A DNA stretch of 64,000 nucleotides from Hymenobacter sp. J193 (GTDB taxonomy: Bacteria; Bacteroidota; Bacteroidia; Cytophagales; Hymenobacteraceae), in assembly GCF_024700075.1 (NCBI RefSeq), contig NZ_JAJONE010000004.1, forward strand, positions 62,001 to 126,000. The letters run 5' to 3'. Below, piece after piece: positions 58,637 through 64,000 of this stretch (position 1 is its first letter; every line of letters begins with the position of its first letter). Made by a program: the position numbers and the translations under genes. A model generated the notes under the pieces. The model saw only the letters and a list, made by a program, of their open reading frames with translations. It did not search any database and was not told where the DNA came from.

Positions 58637-58748
58637 GGAGCCTTCTTCTGTAGGGGGTAGCCGCTGCCAGGAGAACTTTCGCTGCCACCCCACCCAGTGC
58701 CACGCTGGCCGCCTGGTCGTCTAGGTATAGCTCGCGCCGCTCCCGGGC

Positions 58749-58847
58749 TTATTGCCCGTAAAACTGGCCCAGCAAGACCAGAACGCCGACGAAGAGGTAG
58801 ATGCCCATGCGTTGCAGCTTCAGGGCGGGCTTATGGTGTTCACACAT
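58749..58847 (-). CDS. 32-residue single-helix membrane protein
   Basis: ATG at 58847 to TAA at 58749 gives MCEHHKPALKLQRMGIYLFV and 12 more residues: an N-terminal CEHH metal-like cluster, a basic stretch and one transmembrane helix (MGIYLFVGVLVLLGQFY). It lies 64 bp downstream of a DUF305 gene in the same direction. Its layout matches the 43-residue CC-helix protein at 14812. No ribosome-binding signal or homologue is known. Confidence 0.45.
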   Translation of the reverse strand: MCEHHKPALKLQRMGIYLFVGVLVLLGQFYGQ

Positions 58848-58911
58848 GCCGGCCTAACACAGTTGGGCGGGATTCCGTTGCATGCCCTCTTGATTGTGCC
58901 CGCTAAGAGGC

Positions 58912-59640
58912 TCACCGGGCCTTGGCCGGGTGCTGCCTGAGCCACGCCCGAACCTGGTCAATCTCCCGCTGCTGGTCAATCAGGATAAGGTAAGCTGTTT
59001 TTTTGAGCCCTTCGTCGCGGCCCAACTCCAGCTCGGCCCGGGCCAGGGTGATGGAGTTTTCGTGGTGCGGAATCAACAAGGTCGCGTAGTCACGGTCGAT
59101 GTCTCCGGTGCCGGCGTCCTGCCGCTGCTCCTCGACTTTCGCCGGGGGGGCGGTCCGGCTGGTGTCGCCGGCGATGAGCCGGTGCGCCGCCGGGTGCAAG
59201 CCCTTGGTGGCCGCTTCCAGCAGCTCCCCCAGCTCGTGGGACTGCGGGGTGTGCTCCGGATAGGTGGGCGGCTGGTCCAGGATGCGCTGAATGGCCGAGT
59301 CCAGGCCGGGAATCAGCTGCTGGTGCGCCCGGTGAATGTCGCGGGCCAGGGCGCGCAGCGTAGCATCTCGCCCGTGCTCAAGCTCCAGGGCCGACATGGA
59401 CACGGCGGCCTGGTGGTTTTCCCGCATGAGCCGGGCAAAGTACAGGTCCAGATTACCGGTGCGGGGCAAAGCCTGGGAGTGCTCATCCATCGTGTGCAGG
59501 GCCTGCATCATGGTGGAAGGCACTTGCGCCATGTGCGCGTCCTGCGTCTCGTCGGTTTTGCGGCCGCAGCCACTCAGCAGCAGTCCTAGGAGCGACAGGA
59601 CCGCGGCGAGTTTGAAAACAGACAAAGCGGGGGCAAACAT
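58912..59640 (-). CDS. DUF305 lipoprotein (copy 4)
   Basis: The 242-residue protein has lipobox LLLSGC near residue 25 and two DUF305-type repeats with altered His motifs: MRENHQAAVSMSALEL and LIPHHENSITLARAEL. The first lacks the first His of the pair. A variable stretch of about 60 residues separates them. It is in tandem with the copy at 59699 and differs from the three copies in the copper region. Metal binding is likely but the missing His may change it. Confidence 0.85.
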   Translation of the reverse strand: MFAPALSVFKLAAVLSLLGLLLSGCGRKTDETQDAHMAQVPSTMMQALHTMDEHSQALPRTGNLDLYFARLMRENHQAAVSMSALELEHGRDATLRALARDIHRAHQQLIPGLDSAIQRILDQPPTYPEHTPQSHELGELLEAATKGLHPAAHRLIAGDTSRTAPPAKVEEQRQDAGTGDIDRDYATLLIPHHENSITLARAELELGRDEGLKKTAYLILIDQQREIDQVRAWLRQHPAKAR

Positions 59641-59698
59641 GGCCGGAAGATAAGCTGGGGAAAGGCTGGAAATGAGGGAAAGGCAGTTTGGGCCGGGT

Positions 59699-60427
59699 TT
59701 AGTTGGTCACCCCGGCGGGGTTGCTTTTCAGCCAGCGCTGAAATTGCTTGATTTCCTGCTGCTGGTCGCGCACGATGCGCCGGGCCGCATCACGCAGCTC
59801 GGCGTTGCGGCCAAACGCCAGCTCCGCCTGGGCCAGGGCTACGCCGCTGCGGTGGTGCAGCTCCATCAGAGTGGCAAAGTCGGCGTCGGGGCTGCCGGGC
59901 AGAGTCGGCACCTGGCGCAGGGGGGCCAAGGCCGCCGCAATGCGGCGCACGAACGGGTCTTTGGCGTTGCCCGGCCGGTACTCCTGCCCGGCGGGCGGCT
60001 CGCGTTTGAGAGCCAAGGCGAGCACGTGGGTGTCTTTTTCGTGGCTTTTCACCACGTGCTGGGCCATGGCCCGCAGGGTAGAGTCCTTGCCCCGCGAGAT
60101 TTGCACGGCCGCCAGGCGCTGGGCCCCGGCGTGGTGCACAATCATCAGGCTGGCAAAGTCTTCGTCCCAGCAGCCGATGCGCCGCACGGCATCCAACTGG
60201 CGGACCATGAGCTGCAGGGAGTCGGCCAGATTCGGAGGCGCGACCGGGACCGGAGCAGGCCGGGGCTTGTCGTGTATGTCGGCTTCGTGGGCCGCTGAGT
60301 CGGTGGGCTCGGAGTTGCAGCCGCTCACGGCCAGGGCCACGAGCAGGGCCGCGAGCAAACGCGCCCCGTCGCACTGGAAGCGGCGGAGCAGGGTGCCGGG
60401 GAATGGGGCAAGCAGGTTGGAAGGCAT
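59699..60427 (-). CDS. DUF305 lipoprotein (copy 5)
   Basis: The 242-residue protein has lipobox LAVSGC near residue 37 and two DUF305 repeats: MIVHHAGAQRLAAVQI and MELHHRSGVALAQAEL. The first lies in CWDEDFASL, with an extra Cys. It ends EIKQFQRWLKSN, as in other copies. It starts 12 bp downstream of lpdA, so it is probably co-transcribed with it, and copy 4 follows after 58 bp. Confidence 0.85.
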   Translation of the reverse strand: MPSNLLAPFPGTLLRRFQCDGARLLAALLVALAVSGCNSEPTDSAAHEADIHDKPRPAPVPVAPPNLADSLQLMVRQLDAVRRIGCWDEDFASLMIVHHAGAQRLAAVQISRGKDSTLRAMAQHVVKSHEKDTHVLALALKREPPAGQEYRPGNAKDPFVRRIAAALAPLRQVPTLPGSPDADFATLMELHHRSGVALAQAELAFGRNAELRDAARRIVRDQQQEIKQFQRWLKSNPAGVTN

Positions 60428-60439
60428 GGCAAGCGGGAG

Positions 60440-61861
60440 TTACATGTTTAAGGCCCCGATGCCCGCCGCGTTCAGGCTCGCTTCTTTGAAGGCTTCGGCG
60501 TAGGTGGGGTGGGCGTGCGACATGATGCCCACGTCCTCGGCCGACCCGCGGAAGCTCATCACGGCTACGGCTTCGGCAATAATGTCGGCGATGCGGGCGC
60601 CTATCATGTGCACGCCCAGGATTTCGTCGGTGCCGGCGGCGGTGAGCACCTTCACCAGCCCCTCCGTATCGGCCCCGGCCAAAGCCCGCCCCGAGGCGGA
60701 GTAGGGAAAGGTGCCCACCTTGTAGGCGGTGCCACTTTCCTTGAGCTGCTCTTCGGTGTAGCCCACGCCGGCTACTTCGGGCCAGGTGTAGACCACCCCC
60801 GGAATGAGCAGGTAGTTGACGTGGGGCTGGTGGCCGGCAATGCGCTCGGCCACGAACACGCCCTCGTCGGAGGCTTTGTGGGCCAGCATGGCCCCGCGCA
60901 CCACATCGCCTAGGGCCCAGATGCCGGGCACGTTGGTTTGCAGCTCGTCGTTGACTTTTACGCGGCCCTTCTCGTCCAGCTCCACGCCGGCCGCGGCCAG
61001 GTTCAGGCCGTCGGTGTAGGGCCGGCGACCCACCGACACCAAGCAGTAGTCGCCTGCCAGCTGCAAGTCGGCGCCGCCGGCCGCCGGGGTAGCTGTCAGC
61101 TTCACCGTCTCTCCTTCCCGCGTCACGGCCGTGACCTTGTGGGAGAGGTAAAACGCCAGCCCCTGCTTTTTAAGGGAACGCAGCAGCTCCTTGCCCAGGG
61201 TGCGGTCCATGGTCGGGATGATGGCGTCGGTGTATTCCACCACCGACACCTGGCTGCCCAGCCGGGCGTACACCGACCCGAGCTCCAGGCCAATAACGCC
61301 GCCGCCCACGATAATCAGGTGCTTCGGCAGCTCACGCAGCGCCAGCGCCTCGGTGCTGGTGATGATGCGCTCCTTGTCCAGGGTGATGAAGGGCAGGGTG
61401 CTGGGTTTGGAGCCGGTGGCAATGATAATGTTCTTGGCCGTCAGCTGCTGCCCTTCCCCACCGCCCCCGTCGCTGGGCGCCACCTGCACGGTGGTAGCGT
61501 CGACAAACGAGGCCACGCCTTGAATGACGTCCACCTTGTTTTTCTTCATCAGGTACACCACGCCGTCGCACACCTTGCTTACTATCTGGTCCTTGCGCGC
61601 CATCAGGCGAGGTAAATCGGCGCGCAGGTTGTCGGCGTCGATGCCGTGCTCGGCAAACTGGTGGGTGGCTTTCTGGTAGAGCTCGGTGGATTCGAGCACG
61701 GCTTTGCTGGGGATGCATCCCACGTTGAGGCAGGTGCCGCCCAGGGTGGGGTACTTCTCGATAATGGCCGTTTTCAGGCCTAGCTGGCCGCAACGGACGG
61801 CCGCGATGTAGCCGCCGGGGCCGGAGCCGATGATGAGAACGTCGTAGGAAGCTGCGGACAT
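60440..61861 (-). CDS. lpdA: Dihydrolipoyl dehydrogenase
   Basis: The 473-residue flavoprotein has IIGSGPGGYIAAVRCGQLGL (FAD), the redox disulfide GGTCLNVGCIPSK at about 41-53, LIIVGGGVIGLELGSVYARL (NAD), ALGDVVRGAMLAHKASDEGV and the C-terminal HAHPTYAEAFKEASLNAAG with the His-Glu dyad. It is a complete E3-type enzyme and does not have the extra C-terminal Cys pair of mercuric reductase. Its place between DUF305 and CDF genes is unexpected. A spare or stress-related copy is possible. Confidence 0.92.
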   Translation of the reverse strand: MSAASYDVLIIGSGPGGYIAAVRCGQLGLKTAIIEKYPTLGGTCLNVGCIPSKAVLESTELYQKATHQFAEHGIDADNLRADLPRLMARKDQIVSKVCDGVVYLMKKNKVDVIQGVASFVDATTVQVAPSDGGGGEGQQLTAKNIIIATGSKPSTLPFITLDKERIITSTEALALRELPKHLIIVGGGVIGLELGSVYARLGSQVSVVEYTDAIIPTMDRTLGKELLRSLKKQGLAFYLSHKVTAVTREGETVKLTATPAAGGADLQLAGDYCLVSVGRRPYTDGLNLAAAGVELDEKGRVKVNDELQTNVPGIWALGDVVRGAMLAHKASDEGVFVAERIAGHQPHVNYLLIPGVVYTWPEVAGVGYTEEQLKESGTAYKVGTFPYSASGRALAGADTEGLVKVLTAAGTDEILGVHMIGARIADIIAEAVAVMSFRGSAEDVGIMSHAHPTYAEAFKEASLNAAGIGALNM

Positions 61862-61907
61862 GAGCGGAGTTGGAGCGAGTGAAGGGTGGGAAAGCAGTGG
61901 TAGTGTT

Positions 61908-62804
61908 CTACAGGTGAGTTTCGTGTTGGGCGAAGTCGCCGCGTTCCACCTGAATGGTAGCGTGCTGCACGGCGTGCTTACCGGTCACGTAGGCGTGGGC
62001 GCGGGCCAGCACGTCGTCGTGGGTGGCACCCTCGGCCAGCACCACGTGGGCGCTGAGGGCGTTGACGCCCGAGGTGAGCGACCAGGCGTGCAGGTCGTGC
62101 ACAGCCGCCACGCCCGGCTCGGCCAGCAGGCCCTGGCGCAGGGCTTCCAGGTTCACCTCGGCCGGGGTGCCTTCCAGCAGCACGCCCACGGCCTCCTTGA
62201 GCAGGGTCCAGGTGCGCGGCAGAATGAACAGGCCGATAAGGGCCGAGAGCAGCGGGTCGGCGTAGTACCAGCCGGTGGTGAGCATGATGATGCCCGCCGC
62301 GATGACGCCGATGGAGGTGAGCATGTCCGAGAGTACCTCGAAGTAGGCGCCTTTCATGTTCAGGCTCTCGTCTTTGCCCTGGCGCAGCAGGTACATGCAG
62401 TACAGGTTGATTACTAACCCCGCCCCGGCAATCCAGAGCATGGAGGTGCTTTCGACCTTGGGCGGGTCCAGAAAGCGGAAATAGGCCTCGTAGAGAATGT
62501 AGAGCGAAATCAGGATGAGCACCACCGCGTTGGTGAGGGCCGCCAGGATTTCAAAGCGGTAGTAGCCGTAGGTTTTCTCCGGGGTGGCCGGCTTTTCGGC
62601 GAAACGGATGGCCAGCAGGGCCAGCCCCACGCCGGCCACGTCGGTGAGCATGTGGCCGGCGTCGGCCAGCAGGGCCAGGCTGCCAGTGAGGTAGCCGCCG
62701 ATGACTTCGGCCACCAGGTAGGCCAGCGTTAGGAAAAACACGATGGTCAGCTGGCGCTTGTTGCGCGAAGCGGCACTGCCGCTCATGCCGTGGGCCCCGC
62801 TCAT
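61908..62804 (-). CDS. CDF cation efflux transporter (CzcD-like)
   Basis: The 298-residue protein has six transmembrane helices and the CDF motifs: HMLTDVAGVGLALLAIRFAE with HxxxD in helix 2 region, LVINLYCMYLLRQGKDESLN and the HD pair in helix 5 (MKGAYFEVLSDMLTSIGVIA). The C-terminal cytoplasmic domain has VHDLHAWSLTSGVNALSAHV. It exports Zn, Cd or Co. It overlaps the ATPase gene start (ATGA) at 62801-62804, a sign of coupling, and both may form a Zn/Cd export unit. Confidence 0.92.
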   Translation of the reverse strand: MSGAHGMSGSAASRNKRQLTIVFFLTLAYLVAEVIGGYLTGSLALLADAGHMLTDVAGVGLALLAIRFAEKPATPEKTYGYYRFEILAALTNAVVLILISLYILYEAYFRFLDPPKVESTSMLWIAGAGLVINLYCMYLLRQGKDESLNMKGAYFEVLSDMLTSIGVIAAGIIMLTTGWYYADPLLSALIGLFILPRTWTLLKEAVGVLLEGTPAEVNLEALRQGLLAEPGVAAVHDLHAWSLTSGVNALSAHVVLAEGATHDDVLARAHAYVTGKHAVQHATIQVERGDFAQHETHL

Positions 62805-64000
62805 GCTGATGGACCGGAATGATGGTGCGGGCCTTCGCGCAGCTCGCGGGGCATGGACTCAACGACCGACAGGTTTTTCTGGGCCAGTGGGGCAGCAGGC
62901 GCAGCCGGTGGCGTACCGCCCGTGCCAGGCGTGGCGTAGTCCATGCGCTGGATGCGCACGGCGTTGAGAATGGCCAGCAAGGCCACGCCTACGTCGGCAA
63001 ACACGGCTTCCCACATGGTGGCCAGGCCGCCGGCGCCGAGGATGAGCACGATGCCCTTCACGATAAAGGCCAGCCAGATGTTCTGCCACACCACCGAGTG
63101 GGTGGCGCGGGCAATGCGCCGGGCGGTGGCAATCTTGCTGGGGTGGTCGGTCTGAATGACGACGTCGGCCGTTTCGATGGTGGCGTCGGAGCCCAGGCCG
63201 CCCATGGCAATGCCCACGTCGGCCAGCGCTACCACGGGGGCATCGTTCACCCCATCGCCCACGAAGGCCAGCTTGCGGCCCGCGTCCTTGTATTCCTGCA
63301 CGTAGCGGGCCTTGTCTTCGGGCAGCAGCCCGCCGTGGGCCTCGTCAATGCCCAGCTCCTTGGCCACGCGCTGGGTGATGCTGTCCTTGTCGCCGGAGAG
63401 CATCACGATTTTGGTGATGCCGTCGGCGCGCAGCTCCTGAACCGTGCGGGCGGCGTCCTCTTTGGGTGAGTCGGCCACGGTGACGTAGCCGGCGTACTTG
63501 CCATCCACAGCCGCCACCACGATGCTGTCCAGAATCTGGTCAACTTCAGTAGGATAAGGCACGCTGAATTTGGTCAGCAGCTTGGTGTTGCCGGCCAGCA
63601 CGTCTTTGCCGTCCACTTTACCGCGCATGCCGTGGCCGGAAATCTCTTCCACGTTCTCCACCGAAACGCCCTGCACCGCCGCGCCCACGTGCAGCACCAC
63701 GGCCTTGGCGATGGGGTGGGTGGATTTGGTTTCCAGCGCGCCCACCAGCCGCAGCAGCTGCGCGGACTCCAGGCCCGGCGCGGGCTGCACCTGCTGCACG
63801 GCAAATACACCCTGGGTGAGCGTGCCGGTCTTGTCCATGACTACCGTGTCGAGCTCGCGCATCACGTCCAGGAAGTTGGAGCCTTTGAAGAGAATGCCCG
63901 CTTTGGACGCGGCGCCGATGCCGCCGAAGTAGCCCAGCGGAATGCTGATGACCAGCGCGCAGGGGCAGGAGATGACCAGGAACACCAGGGCCCGGTAGAG
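62801..64000 (-). CDS. Heavy-metal P-type ATPase (ZntA/CadA-like), 5' end beyond window
   Basis: The open frame runs to the window edge and gives the last 400 residues. It begins ALVFLVISCPCALVISIPLG (CPC metal channel, as in Zn/Cd/Pb pumps), then DTVVMDKTGTLTQG, KSTHPIAKAVVLHVGAAVQ, GDGVNDAPVVALADVGIAMG and IETADVVIQTDHPSKIATAR. The sequence after CPC and the missing N-terminal HMA cannot be judged here. It lies downstream of no visible gene and is followed by CDF with overlap. Zn, Cd or Pb export is likely. Confidence 0.92.
   Translation of the reverse strand, partial: LYRALVFLVISCPCALVISIPLGYFGGIGAASKAGILFKGSNFLDVMRELDTVVMDKTGTLTQGVFAVQQVQPAPGLESAQLLRLVGALETKSTHPIAKAVVLHVGAAVQGVSVENVEEISGHGMRGKVDGKDVLAGNTKLLTKFSVPYPTEVDQILDSIVVAAVDGKYAGYVTVADSPKEDAARTVQELRADGITKIVMLSGDKDSITQRVAKELGIDEAHGGLLPEDKARYVQEYKDAGRKLAFVGDGVNDAPVVALADVGIAMGGLGSDATIETADVVIQTDHPSKIATARRIARATHSVVWQNIWLAFIVKGIVLILGAGGLATMWEAVFADVGVALLAILNAVRIQRMDYATPGTGGTPPAAPAAPLAQKNLSVVESMPRELREGPHHHSGPSA

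Noticed and set aside
58697..58906. A plus-strand frame over the small membrane protein
   Set aside because: It is Arg-rich, antisense to the 32-residue protein and has no signal.
60440..61861. Mercuric reductase
   Set aside because: The protein lacks the C-terminal Cys pair and the N-terminal HMA of MerA and has the E3-type HAHPT end.

Overview
The window looks like a large accessory replicon or island (most likely a conjugative plasmid, possibly an integrative element) from a GC-rich member of Bacteroidota, probably a Hymenobacter-like Cytophagales bacterium. The evidence is the CTnDOT-type Tra proteins (TraE, F, G, J, K, M, N, O), promoters with the Bacteroidota -7 element TAnnTTTG, a TonB-dependent receptor, lipoproteins, and families such as DUF6122 and DUF5990. 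No rRNA, tRNA, CRISPR array, transposase, integrase or replication initiator was seen. Taxonomy and replicon type are inferences.

Layout. (1) 1-25.7 kb is a dense copper/heavy-metal resistance region. On the minus strand are a multicopper oxidase, a DUF2231 protein with a methionine-rich tail, an HMA chaperone, a CopD-like membrane protein, a cysteine-rich four-helix copper-storage protein, an AraC/HMA regulator, and a Cus-type RND efflux operon with several secreted metal-binding accessory proteins. On the plus strand are a CopA P-type ATPase, a cupredoxin, a second AraC/HMA regulator, DUF305 lipoproteins, a TonB receptor and a DUF4396 protein. (2) 25.9-29.4 kb holds three defence-like genes: a PD-(D/E)xK-type protein, a DUF4062 protein, and an AlbA_2/GHKL protein behind a perfect 44-bp palindrome. 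(3) 29.5-40.2 kb is a type IV secretion (tra) operon on the minus strand. (4) 40.4-54.3 kb contains DNA processing and maintenance: primase-like protein, ArdC-like antirestriction protein, ParA, an AT-rich repeat region, a candidate oriT, mobilisation proteins, the coupling protein and a VbhA/Fic pair. (5) 54.3-64 kb returns to metal genes: an ArsR/MerTP/GDCCVxC operon, DUF3703, LpxR-like protein, two more DUF305 lipoproteins, dihydrolipoyl dehydrogenase, a CDF exporter and a Zn/Cd/Pb-type P-ATPase cut by the window edge.

How the parts work together. Copper would be exported from the cytoplasm by CopA, bound by the HMA chaperone and copper-storage protein, oxidised in the periplasm by the multicopper oxidase, captured by DUF305, HMBD and Met-rich proteins, and expelled by the RND pump. 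Most transcription units of this set share one bipartite promoter motif: ATTATGCAAG or ATCATGCAAG, about 15 bp, TGTAAA or TGTACC, then about 20 bp to the -7 box. At several promoters the spacing is identical to the base. Two AraC-type regulators with N-terminal HMA-like domains are encoded in the same region, and an operator lies at or just past the 3' end of each. I infer that they read this motif. This possible regulon is the most distinctive system in the window.

Caveat: cusA-like, traO-like and the coupling-protein gene carry single-base frameshifts, all in G/C homopolymers. They may be sequencing errors rather than true gene decay.
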